Shown one piece after another: positions 25,952-35,300 of a DNA stretch of 55,393 nt. The notes below the pieces were generated by a model. That model worked only from the letters and a program-made list of their open reading frames with translations, was not told where the DNA came from and did not search any database. The translations under genes and the position numbers were made by a program. The stretch's first letter is position 1, and each line of letters opens with the position of its first letter. The stretch lies in assembly GCA_011525805.1 (NCBI GenBank), contig WYBR01000048.1, positions 1 to 55,393 on the forward strand. The letters are read 5' to 3'. The DNA comes from Vicinamibacteraceae bacterium (GTDB taxonomy: Bacteria > Planctomycetota > Phycisphaerae > Phycisphaerales > UBA5793).

Positions 25952-26925
25952 GCCGCCCGTCGCCGCCGCGCCGTGGCGATGAAGCAGGCGCCGATCAGAA
26001 CTGCCGCGGCGCTGCCCGGCGACGGAATGCGCCAGCCGCCGTTGAGCGCGAAGTCGATCAGTTCGCCCTCCGAATAGAACTCAAAGCCCGCATCCCACTT
26101 CTGGTTCATCAGCGCGATGATCTCGTTGGCGATGAGGGCGTTGCTGACCGCGGTCGGATGAATCTCGTCCGCAAAGAGGTGCGTCGTCTCGCCGTGGTGC
26201 GGGGGCCCGAGGAGTTGAACTTCGCCAAGACGCGGCGGGTCGGCGACCATCTCCGCCAGGATCGTCCAGAGGTCCAGGACCGCGACGTTGTCGAATCGCC
26301 CCAGCGACCGGATGAAGCGGTTCGCCCGCTGCGTGTGCGCCCGCAGATTCGCCTCCTGCGTCGGCGAGAGCGTCTGCCAGTAGCGCGGCGTGAGCGTGAT
26401 GTCGGGGAGGGTCCAGACGACGGCCCGGGCGTCCGGCCGCGCCGTGCTTGCCAGGTCCTGCGCGTAGGTTTTCCAGTTGCGGATCAGGTCGGTGATGACG
26501 CGGTCAGCCGATCCGTTCGTCCCCGGCGCGTTGTTGTACAGGCGCGAATCGTTGTTGAGAATGTCGTTGCCGCCCATTTCCAACTGGAGCAAGGTGGCGC
26601 GCTGCTCGAACCCGAAGAAGATGTTGAACTGGTAGAGATCGATCTGCAATCCGACGTTTGACGACGTGAATCCCGCCACGGCGTAGTCGGACAATTCGTT
26701 GCCCGGCAGCCCGTTCTTGTCGAACACCAGTTGCATCGGGTCGTGGCCGTAAAGCGTCGGCGGAAGGCCCGTGTAGCGCGGCAGGATGCTCTGGTTGTCC
26801 GTCAGGCTGTCGCCGAAGGTGACGACGTGGCCGAGATTCACATCCGCTTCGCCGGCCGACGCGAAGCCGCAGATGATCGCGGCCGCGGCCGCGGTTCGCG
26901 CCATGACTCGCCGAGTGTGGTTCAC
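25948..26925 (-). CDS. Secreted SGNH/GDSL hydrolase with PEP-CTERM-like sorting tail
   Basis: 325 residues from a GTG at 26925 chosen because AAGGGGGAAGAAGC lies directly upstream. A signal sequence ends near FASAGEA. Catalytic blocks of the SGNH esterase/lipase fold are FGDSLTDN (Ser40), LEMGGNDIL (118-121) and DEIHPT (Asp253, His256). The C-terminus has IPSPGSAA (300-307), a hydrophobic segment and RRRR, the layout of PEP-CTERM-type exosortase substrates. An extracellular or envelope esterase is likely; the substrate is unknown. It is coupled to rsmG by a four-base overlap and lies 85 bases after the APC permease gene. Confidence 0.87.
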   Translation of the reverse strand: MNHTRRVMARTAAAAAIICGFASAGEADVNLGHVVTFGDSLTDNQSILPRYTGLPPTLYGHDPMQLVFDKNGLPGNELSDYAVAGFTSSNVGLQIDLYQFNIFFGFEQRATLLQLEMGGNDILNNDSRLYNNAPGTNGSADRVITDLIRNWKTYAQDLASTARPDARAVVWTLPDITLTPRYWQTLSPTQEANLRAHTQRANRFIRSLGRFDNVAVLDLWTILAEMVADPPRLGEVQLLGPPHHGETTHLFADEIHPTAVSNALIANEIIALMNQKWDAGFEFYSEGELIDFALNGGWRIPSPGSAAAVLIGACFIATARRRRAA

Positions 26926-27010
26926 GCTTCTTCCCCCTTCCATGGTCGACGCTGCCACGTACGCAATGCTAGCGCGCCAGCGCCGGTGCATGACCTCCAC
27001 TCCGACCGAC

Positions 27011-28369
27011 TCAGGTGCGCCGACTTCGGAGCCACCAGCGACCGGTCAGGCCGGCGCCGAGGAGGAGCAGTCCGACGACCCAGATGCGCGGCTCGACCCA
27101 GAACGCCAGGCCGAGGCATCCCGCCAGCCCCACCCACGCGATCGCGGGGTGGTAGAGGCGCTGCGCCTTCGACATGCGAATCGCCGCCAGGTTCGTGATG
27201 GCGTAGTAGATGAGCACGGTGAAGGCGCTGAACGACCACGCCACCTTGATGCTGCCGACCATCACGAGGCCGAGGATGATCACGCCGACGGCGAGGACGG
27301 CGGCGGCGGGCGTGGCATGGCGCGTGCTTAGCCGCGAGAAGACGGCGGGCAGGTCGCCGCGCCGTCCCATCGCCAGCGCGACGCGCGACAGGCCGAGGAT
27401 GAGGTTGAGCAGCACACCCAGCATCGCGGTGATCGCGCCGATGGAGAGGATGGCGCCGACGGCCGGCAGGTCGAACCCGCGCGCCACGACGACCAGCGGC
27501 GCTGCCTCCGCCGTGCCCGCAACCCCCAGCGCGGACGCGCCCGCGGCCGCGATCCCCACCAGCCCGACCCCCATGTAAAGCACCATCGACGCCCCCAGGG
27601 TGACGATGATGGCGCGCGGGATGGTCCGCCGCGGTGCGCGGACTTCCTCGCCCAGCGTCGCGATCCGCCCGTATCCGGTGTAGGCGACGAACATGAGTGC
27701 GGAGGCCTCGAGCAGTCGAGCAAGGGCCGGGCGGCCGTCTCCGGCTGGGCTCTCAAAGAAGGGCGAGAGGTTCTCCGCCCCGCGGTGCAGCGCTCCGCCC
27801 AGGCCGCCGAAGATGAACAGCGCCAGCGACCCGAGCGTGACGGAGACGATCAGGATGTTGGCGAGATTGGACCGCCGGATGCCGCCGAGAACGATCGCGG
27901 TGAGCGCGACGACGGCGCCGGCGGCGAGCAGGGTGCGCCAGAGAGGGGGCGGTGAACCGGCCACGGCGAGCGCGTAGCCGGCGAAGCCCAGCGCCGCCGT
28001 CGCCGCCGAGGCGCTCTTGGCGCAGAGGAACATCCAGCCCGCGGCAAAGCCAAGCCACGGCCGCAGGTAGACGTAGCCGTACTCGTACGTTCCGCCGCTC
28101 GTCGGGTGGTTCGCGGCCAGTTGCGCGCTGCTCAGCGCGTTGCACACCGCCAGGATTGCGGCGACGGCGATCGCCAGGATGACGGAAGGCCCGGCCACGC
28201 CGGCCGCAATCCCGATGCTCACGAAGATGCCTGTGCCGACGATCGAGCCGAGGCCCATCATCGCGGCGCCGAAAAGCCCCAGTTCGCGCCTCAGTACCGG
28301 AGCGGACGCCGCAGCCGGTGCGGTCCCGCTCACGAGGCGCCGCCCACATCGTGAGAGCGCCGGCGCCAC
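27011..28369 (-). CDS. APC-family amino acid permease
   Basis: 452 residues with about twelve membrane segments. The first helix carries the APC signature GLGSIVGTGIFVSIG, helix 3 has SGGTYEYGYVYLRP, and helix 6 has MFVAYTGYGRIATLGEEV. These match cationic or general amino-acid permeases of the APC superfamily; the substrate cannot be read from sequence. The start is uncertain: a GTG at 28369, or a GTG at 28333 that gives a shorter and more typical N-terminus. It is divergent from the glycosylasparaginase gene (145 bases between). Confidence 0.9.
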   Translation of the reverse strand: MAPALSRCGRRLVSGTAPAAASAPVLRRELGLFGAAMMGLGSIVGTGIFVSIGIAAGVAGPSVILAIAVAAILAVCNALSSAQLAANHPTSGGTYEYGYVYLRPWLGFAAGWMFLCAKSASAATAALGFAGYALAVAGSPPPLWRTLLAAGAVVALTAIVLGGIRRSNLANILIVSVTLGSLALFIFGGLGGALHRGAENLSPFFESPAGDGRPALARLLEASALMFVAYTGYGRIATLGEEVRAPRRTIPRAIIVTLGASMVLYMGVGLVGIAAAGASALGVAGTAEAAPLVVVARGFDLPAVGAILSIGAITAMLGVLLNLILGLSRVALAMGRRGDLPAVFSRLSTRHATPAAAVLAVGVIILGLVMVGSIKVAWSFSAFTVLIYYAITNLAAIRMSKAQRLYHPAIAWVGLAGCLGLAFWVEPRIWVVGLLLLGAGLTGRWWLRSRRT

Positions 28370-28514
28370 CGATTGCCGCAGCCGGGGTTGCAGGTTGTGG
28401 AGTCGACGCTCGTCATCGGGCCGAGTATATGCTGCTCTCTCCGCCCGCCCCGCGGGCCCCGCACCGCGCGGCGGCGCAATGGCGGGGCGGCGGGCCTGCG
28501 GCTACGCTGTCGTC

Positions 28515-29594
28515 ATGAACGACATCGATCGACGCACGTTTCTGGCGGCGGGCGCTACGGCGGCCGTGCCGCTGGTCCTGGGGACATCACCCGCGGCCGC
28601 AGCGCGCGAAGCGCGCGGCTGGCGACCACGGCCGTTCGCCGCCGGGCCTGTCGTCATCTCCAGCGGCAACGGACTGCCCGCCGTGATTAAGGCGATGGAG
28701 GAGTTGAAGCGGGGCGCCGATCCCGTCGATGCCGTCGTCGCCGGCGTGACGCTCGTCGAGGACGATCCCAACGACATGAGCGTCGGCTACGGCGGCCTGC
28801 CCAACGAGGACGGCGTCGTGCAACTCGACGCGTCAGTCATGCACGGCCCCACGCACAAGGCCGGGGCCGTCGCCGCCATCGAGAACATCCGCAACCCGGC
28901 CCAGGTCGCCCTGCGCGTCATGCGCCGGACCGATCATGTCCTCATCGTCGGGGCGGGGGCGCTGGCGTTCGCGAAGGCGCATGGTTTCAGGGAGGAGAAC
29001 CTCCTCACGGAGCAGGCGCGTGAAGCGTGGCTCAAGTGGAAGGAGAACCTCAACCGGGACGACGACTGGCTCAACGACGAGCAACACCTGGAGCGCGACG
29101 CCCGGGCCGAGATCGCCGAGCAACTCGGCATCCCCTGGCACTACGGCACGATCCACTGCGCCGCCGTCAACGCCGACCGCAACCTCGGCGCCTGCACCAC
29201 CACCAGCGGGCTGAGTTACAAGATTCCCGGGCGCGTCGGCGATTCGCCGATCGTCGGCGCGGGGATGTTCGTGGACAACGAAGTGGGCGCGGCGGGAGCG
29301 ACGGGGCGCGGCGAGGCGGTCATCCAGTCCTGCGGCGCGTTCCAGACCGTCCAGCACATGGCCGCGGGCCTCGAACCGCAGGAGGCGTGCCTCAAGACGC
29401 TCAAGTGGATCGCCGACCACACGAAGCGCCGATCACTGCTGACGAGCGCGGGCCGGCCGAACTTCAACGTGACGATGTACGCCCTGCGCAAAGACGGCGC
29501 GTGGGGCAGCGCCTCCATGCTCCCCGGCGGCACGTTCACCATTCACGACGGGACCGAAGCAAGGCGGCTGCGCAGCACGCCGCTCTTCGAGTGA
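28515..29594 (+). CDS. Tat-exported N4-(beta-N-acetylglucosaminyl)-L-asparaginase family protein
   Basis: 359-residue Ntn-hydrolase that autocleaves to expose an N-terminal threonine and hydrolyses glycosyl-asparagine or isoaspartyl bonds. A Tat signal is visible (DRRTFLAAG, residues 5-13, then a hydrophobic stretch ending in AAAA). Family blocks are SSGNGLPAVIKAMEELKRG, DDPNDMSVGYGGLPNEDG and HYGTIHCAAVNADRNLGACT, with predicted nucleophile Thr212; GRVGDSPIVGAGMFVDNE and GAAGATGRGE follow. Only seven bases separate it from the ABC ATPase gene, so the three genes are probably one operon. The exact substrate (glycoasparagine or isoaspartyl peptide) is inferred. Confidence 0.9.
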   Translation: MNDIDRRTFLAAGATAAVPLVLGTSPAAAAREARGWRPRPFAAGPVVISSGNGLPAVIKAMEELKRGADPVDAVVAGVTLVEDDPNDMSVGYGGLPNEDGVVQLDASVMHGPTHKAGAVAAIENIRNPAQVALRVMRRTDHVLIVGAGALAFAKAHGFREENLLTEQAREAWLKWKENLNRDDDWLNDEQHLERDARAEIAEQLGIPWHYGTIHCAAVNADRNLGACTTTSGLSYKIPGRVGDSPIVGAGMFVDNEVGAAGATGRGEAVIQSCGAFQTVQHMAAGLEPQEACLKTLKWIADHTKRRSLLTSAGRPNFNVTMYALRKDGAWGSASMLPGGTFTIHDGTEARRLRSTPLFE

Positions 29595-29601
29595 GTTACG
29601 C

Positions 29602-30522
29602 ATGGCTGAAGCGCAAGACCGCGACAAGGCGATGATCGTCGTCGATCGACTCTGCAAGTCCTTCGGCGAACTTAAGGCCGTGCAGGACGTGTCATTCGAC
29701 GTGCATCGGGGCGAGACTTTCGGTCTGCTCGGGCCCAACGGCGCCGGCAAGTCCACCACCATCAGCATCATTGTCGGCGCCCTCGAAGCCGACGGCGGGC
29801 GCGTCACGATCGGCGGCCGCGACATCCGCGAAGGGGTCTCCGTCCGCCGTCTCATCGGAATCGCGCCCCAGGCCCTGGCGCTCTACGACGTTCTCTCGGC
29901 CGAACGGAATCTCGCGTTTTTCGGGGCACTTTACGGCCTGAGCGGCGAGCATCTCCGAGAGCGCATCGACTGGGCGCTCAACTTCGCCCAACTCGAGGAT
30001 CGCCGCCGCGACCTCATCAAGACCTTCTCCGGGGGGATGAAGCGACGACTCAATCTCGCCTGCGCCCTCGTGCATGACCCGCAGGTCATTCTGCTCGACG
30101 AGCCGACGGTCGGCGTCGACCCGCAGTCACGCAACCACGTCTTCGAATGCATCGAGCAACTTAAGGCCGAGGGCCGCACCATCATCTACACCACGCACTA
30201 CATGGAAGAGGCCCAGCGCCTGTGCGACCGCATCGCCATCATGGATCACGGGCGGCTGCTCGCGCTCGACACGCTTGAGGCGCTGTTGGTCGCACACGGC
30301 GGGGCGTCGCTCGTGGCCGCCGACCTCGTCGCCGCGCCGGCTGACGTCTCCATTCTCCCCGAGGTGCTCGACGGCCTGCACCTGCGATTCACCTCCGATC
30401 GGCCGCTTGAGGAGGTCAGCCGCCTCGCCGGCGCCGGCGTCGCCTTTGCCACGCTCAACGTGACGCGGCCGAACCTCGAAACCGTCTTTCTCTCGCTCAC
30501 CGGACGGAGCCTGCGGGACTGA
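29602..30522 (+). CDS. ABC transporter ATP-binding protein, ABC-2 exporter type
   Basis: 306 residues. Walker A is GPNGAGKST (44-52), the signature is FSGGMKRR and Walker B is VILLDEPTVGVD, followed by the switch histidine in IIYTTHYMEEA. The family is that of DrrA/NatA-like ATPases driving ABC-2 export of drugs, lipids or sodium. The stop codon overlaps the start of the permease gene by one base (TGATG), so they form one transporter. Confidence 0.94.
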   Translation: MAEAQDRDKAMIVVDRLCKSFGELKAVQDVSFDVHRGETFGLLGPNGAGKSTTISIIVGALEADGGRVTIGGRDIREGVSVRRLIGIAPQALALYDVLSAERNLAFFGALYGLSGEHLRERIDWALNFAQLEDRRRDLIKTFSGGMKRRLNLACALVHDPQVILLDEPTVGVDPQSRNHVFECIEQLKAEGRTIIYTTHYMEEAQRLCDRIAIMDHGRLLALDTLEALLVAHGGASLVAADLVAAPADVSILPEVLDGLHLRFTSDRPLEEVSRLAGAGVAFATLNVTRPNLETVFLSLTGRSLRD

Positions 30523-31838
30523 TGCGCTCCATCCTGCTCATCGCGATCAAGGACCTCCGCGTCGTCGTGCACGACAAGATCGGCCTCTTCTTCATCGTCG
30601 CCTTCCCCGTGCTCATGGGCGTGCTCTTCGGTTTCATGAGTTCCTCCTTCTCCTCGGACTCGGAGTCGGTGCAACTCGAAATCGCGGTGATCGACGGCGA
30701 TCAGAGCGCCATGTCGCGTCGCTTCATCAAGGCGCTCGAAGACACGGGCAACGTCAAGGTGCGCACCGACCTCGGCGACCGGTCCGCGGTGATTGACGCC
30801 ATCCGCCGCGGCCGCCTGCTCGGCTTCATCGGCCTGCCCGCGGGCTTCGGTGAGACGGTCGGCATCATGTGGATGGAGCAGCCTGCGATCGAACTGGGCG
30901 TCGATCCCTCACGCTCCTCCGAAGCCGGCCTGCTCAAGGGGATGATCATGCAGGCGAGCGGTGAACTCATGGGCGAGCGCTTCATGGACCCCGACTCGAT
31001 GCGCCCGATGATCGAGCAGTCGCGCCGCGACATTCTCGCCGATGACAGCCTCTCCCCCGCGGCACGGGCGCTGCTCGGCGGTTTCATGGGCACGCTCGAC
31101 GGTTTCCTCGGCTCGCTCGATCAACTGAACGAAGGGCTGGAGGCGGAGGGCGAGGGTGGCGGCCGGCCGAGCATGCAACTCGCCACCATCAAGATGGTCG
31201 ACGTTACCGCGCCGAAGGCCGCCGATGACCTGCTCGACCGCCTTCGGTCGCCATGGGACATCAGTTTTCCCTCGGCCATGCTCTGGGGCGTTCTCGCCTG
31301 CGCCGCCGCCTTCGCCATCACGATGGTGCGCGAGCGCACGCAGGGGACCTTCGCCCGCCTCAAGGTGGCGCCGATCGCGCGCTTTCACATTCTCACGGGC
31401 AAGGGGGCGGCGTGCTTCGCGGCGGTCGTCCTCGTCAACGTGCTGATGATCGCGCTGGGGCTGGCGCTGGGGATGCGGCCGGGCAGTTACTCTCTGCTCG
31501 CGCTGGCGGTGGTGTGCGTCGCCTGCTGCTTCGTCGGGATCATGATGCTCATGAGCGTGATCGGCCGCAGCGAAGAGGCGGTCGGCGGCGCGGCATGGGG
31601 GGCCAACGTGACGATGGCCCTCTTCGGCGGCGGGATGATCCCGCTCGCCTTCATGCCCCCCGTCATGCAGACGGCCAGCCACTTCAGCCCGGTGAAGTGG
31701 GGGGTGCTCGCGCTGGAAGGCGCGATCTGGCGCGGCTTTTCGCTCACCGAGATGCTCCTGCCATGCGCGATACTCATCACGATCGGCGCCGCCGGCACGA
31801 TCGTCGGCTCGGTGATTCTCAACCGCGCGGCGGATTAG
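30522..31838 (+). CDS. ABC-2 type transporter permease
   Basis: 438 residues. One membrane helix near the N-terminus (IGLFFIVAFPVLMGVLFGFM) is followed by a large extracytoplasmic domain (about 45-240) and then five C-terminal helices with the ABC-2 membrane pattern (VRERTQGTFARLKVAPIARF; LFGGGMIPLAFMPP; FSPVKWGVLALEGAIWRG). This matches NatB/YhaP-like permeases that pair with the ATPase immediately upstream. Substrate unknown; linkage to a glycosylasparaginase is unusual. Confidence 0.92.
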   Translation: MRSILLIAIKDLRVVVHDKIGLFFIVAFPVLMGVLFGFMSSSFSSDSESVQLEIAVIDGDQSAMSRRFIKALEDTGNVKVRTDLGDRSAVIDAIRRGRLLGFIGLPAGFGETVGIMWMEQPAIELGVDPSRSSEAGLLKGMIMQASGELMGERFMDPDSMRPMIEQSRRDILADDSLSPAARALLGGFMGTLDGFLGSLDQLNEGLEAEGEGGGRPSMQLATIKMVDVTAPKAADDLLDRLRSPWDISFPSAMLWGVLACAAAFAITMVRERTQGTFARLKVAPIARFHILTGKGAACFAAVVLVNVLMIALGLALGMRPGSYSLLALAVVCVACCFVGIMMLMSVIGRSEEAVGGAAWGANVTMALFGGGMIPLAFMPPVMQTASHFSPVKWGVLALEGAIWRGFSLTEMLLPCAILITIGAAGTIVGSVILNRAAD

Positions 31839-32046
31839 CGGTGGAGGTCGGGCCCGCTGCTCTGAGCGCGGCCCGGCCGTTCGGCGCTTGCGCGACTTGG
31901 TGCGCTATGGGCAGGTCGGTCACCCTACTGCCGGGCCGGCGCGGAGCCTTGACCCGATGTGCCGCGCTTCGATGCACCCCACGACTCGCAGAGCCTCATC
32001 GTGGACGTGGCCCCAAGTCTCAAGCCCCCGCATACACTCCCCACCC

Positions 32047-33348
<1,302 letters not shown>

Positions 33349-33565
33349 ATCAGGCATAAGACGAACCGGTGCAGAGTCTTTTGGACCGGCGATTGTCCGA
33401 GCCGAGGGCGGAAGCGGTCGTTCGCACCTTTTCCGGCTCGTGCCTCTTCCGGCTCTCGCTCGTGCCGGGCGGCGCGGGCGTTCAACCTGCATGATCGTAC
33501 AGGCTGAAAGCCGGTACCACCGACTTTGTTCCCACAGGCCTTGCCGGGCGGTATAGTGATGCACC

Positions 33566-34945
33566 ATGAACACCACCCGCCGCACACTCACTCGCCGTCA
33601 GTTCCTGCAGACCTCCGCCGCCGCGACCGCGTGGGCGATGACCGCATCGTCGTACGCGCGGATCTTCGGCGCCAACGCACGCCTCAACGTCGCGTACATC
33701 GGCGTCGGGGGCATTGCGAGCAATCAGCACATTCCGCCGCTGGCCGATCTCGGCGCCGGCTGCCCCTGCTTCACCGACGTGGACAAGACGCGCTGGGGGG
33801 CTTGCGTCGAGCGCTGGTCTTCCGCCGCGGGCTTCACCGACTATCGCCGCATGTTCGATGCGCATCACGCGGACATCGACGCCGTCATGGTCGGCACGCC
33901 CGATCATCATCACTTCCCCGCGACGATGATCGCGATGAGCCTCGACAAGCACGTCTACACGCAGAAGCCGCTGACTCACACGCCGTGGGAAGCGCGGCAA
34001 CTGACGCTCGCGCACAAGAAGTACAAACTCGCCACGCAGATGGGCAACCAGGGCCACGCCTCCGAAGAACTCCGCCTCACCATCGACTATCTCCGCAGCG
34101 GCGCCATCGGCGACCTCAAGGAAGCGCATGTCTGGACCGACCGGCCGTGGTGGCGTCAGGGCATCGCTCGCCCCGAAGGCGCCGAGGAGACTCCATCGAC
34201 GATGGACTGGGACTCCTGGCTCGGTCCGGCGCCGGAGCGACCCTATCGCCACAACCCCGCCGACCGCTGGGGCGGCCTGTATCACCCCTTCAACTGGCGC
34301 GGCTGGTGGGACTTCGGCTGCGGCGCGCTGGGCGACATGGCCTGCCACGAGGTCGATCCCGTCTACTGGGCGATGAACCCGGGCTATCCGACGGCCGTCG
34401 AACTCGTCGCCGGCGAGGCGATCGGCGACGGCGAGATGTACAACAAGGCGAGCACCGTGCGCTACGAGTTCCCCGCCGCGGGCGACCGCCCCGCGTTCGT
34501 CCTCTTCTGGCACGACGGCGGCCGCAAGCCGGAGCGACCCGAGGAACTCGCCGCGGATGTGCAGATGACCAATGAGGGGGCGCTCTACATCGGCACCAAG
34601 GGCAAGATGATCTGCCTGCCCAACGCCAAGTCCCCGCCGCGCCTCCTCCCCGCCGAGCGCCACGAAGAGTTCGGCAAGGCGCCGCAGATGATCGAGCGCT
34701 CCGCCGAGGGCCATCACAAGGAGTGGTTCCTCGCGTGCACGGGTGAGAAGCCTTGGGACTTCCCGAAGAGCAACTTCGCCTACGCCGGGCCGTTCACGGA
34801 GACGATCCTGCTCGGCTGCGTGGCGCAGAAGGTCGGCGGCCGACTGCTGTATGACCCCGAGTCGATGAAGTTCACGAACAACGACGCCGCCAACGCCTTG
34901 ATCTCCAAGGCATATCGCAAGGGGTGGGAGTACAAGTTGGATTGA
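33566..34945 (+). CDS. Gfo/Idh/MocA-family oxidoreductase, Tat-exported
   Basis: 459 residues. A twin-arginine signal (TRRQFLQTSAAATAW, residues 9-23) sends the folded protein across the membrane. The NAD(P)-binding Rossmann motif is YIGVGGIASNQH, and family blocks include MVGTPDHHHFPATMIAMSL, KHVYTQKPLTH and TQMGNQGHASEELR. The C-terminal half is the Gfo/Idh/MocA beta-sheet domain with WDFGCGALGDMACHEVDPVY. Tat-exported members are very numerous in planctomycetes and usually act on sugars or inositols; the substrate here is not known. Flanked by a CPA1 antiporter gene and the tRNA-Ala gene. Confidence 0.93.
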   Translation: MNTTRRTLTRRQFLQTSAAATAWAMTASSYARIFGANARLNVAYIGVGGIASNQHIPPLADLGAGCPCFTDVDKTRWGACVERWSSAAGFTDYRRMFDAHHADIDAVMVGTPDHHHFPATMIAMSLDKHVYTQKPLTHTPWEARQLTLAHKKYKLATQMGNQGHASEELRLTIDYLRSGAIGDLKEAHVWTDRPWWRQGIARPEGAEETPSTMDWDSWLGPAPERPYRHNPADRWGGLYHPFNWRGWWDFGCGALGDMACHEVDPVYWAMNPGYPTAVELVAGEAIGDGEMYNKASTVRYEFPAAGDRPAFVLFWHDGGRKPERPEELAADVQMTNEGALYIGTKGKMICLPNAKSPPRLLPAERHEEFGKAPQMIERSAEGHHKEWFLACTGEKPWDFPKSNFAYAGPFTETILLGCVAQKVGGRLLYDPESMKFTNNDAANALISKAYRKGWEYKLD

Positions 34946-35068
34946 CCATGACACGCGAACGCCCACGATGAGCGAGTCTTCGAGCGAATCGTGGGGTGCG
35001 TCTCCAACCTTCCGCCAGATGGCTCGCCATGAGCGACGCGCCGGGCGCCAGCCCGTCGCGGAGTCGAA

Positions 35069-35141
35069 TGGAGCCGAGGGGGCTCGAACCCCTAACCCCT
35101 GCCTTGCAAAGGCAGTGCTCTCCCAATTGAGCTACGGCCCC
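35069..35141 (-). tRNA. tRNA-Ala (anticodon UGC)
   Basis: Reading the minus strand, GGGGCCG pairs with CGGCTCC as the acceptor stem, including the G3:U70 wobble pair that marks alanine tRNAs. The anticodon arm CTGCC-TTTGCAA-GGCAG gives anticodon TGC, and GGTTCGAGCCCC supplies the T arm. The discriminator base is A. No 3' CCA is encoded. 73 bases. Confidence 0.97.
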
Positions 35142-35179
35142 GGGAAGCGTGCCGGACAGCGATCCCGGACGTCGGCTCG

Positions 35180-35208
35180 ATGATAGTCCCGGAGGGGCGG
35201 AATCACCA
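35180..35208 (-). promoter_or_regulatory. Possible promoter of the tRNA-Ala gene
   Basis: On the minus strand, TATCAT (5 of 6 to the -10 consensus) is at 35185-35180, and TGGTGA, a weak -35 box (3 of 6), is at 35208-35203 with a 17-base spacer. The predicted transcript would start about 30 bases before the tRNA. Prediction only. Confidence 0.35.
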
Positions 35209-35300
35209 TTTGCGGCCGCAATCGTCGATTCCCGCTAACGGAGGGCCGGGTCGTGCGTCAATAGGAGGGGGCTGTCCATGCCTGGCCCCGGGAGGTCGCC

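Larger units (their letters stand above)
34946..35300. other. Gap holding tRNA-Ala; otherwise no gene seen
   Basis: The 355 bases between the oxidoreductase and the VIT/vWA gene contain only the tRNA gene on the minus strand with its possible promoter, and at 35041-35055 a short match (CGGGCGCCAGCCCG core) to the dispersed palindrome at 11.7 and 37.7 kb. Confidence 0.5.

Noticed and set aside
35069-35141. tRNA-Ala as an attachment site for an inserted element
   Set aside because: No repeat of the tRNA 3' end was found in the window and no integrase gene is near.
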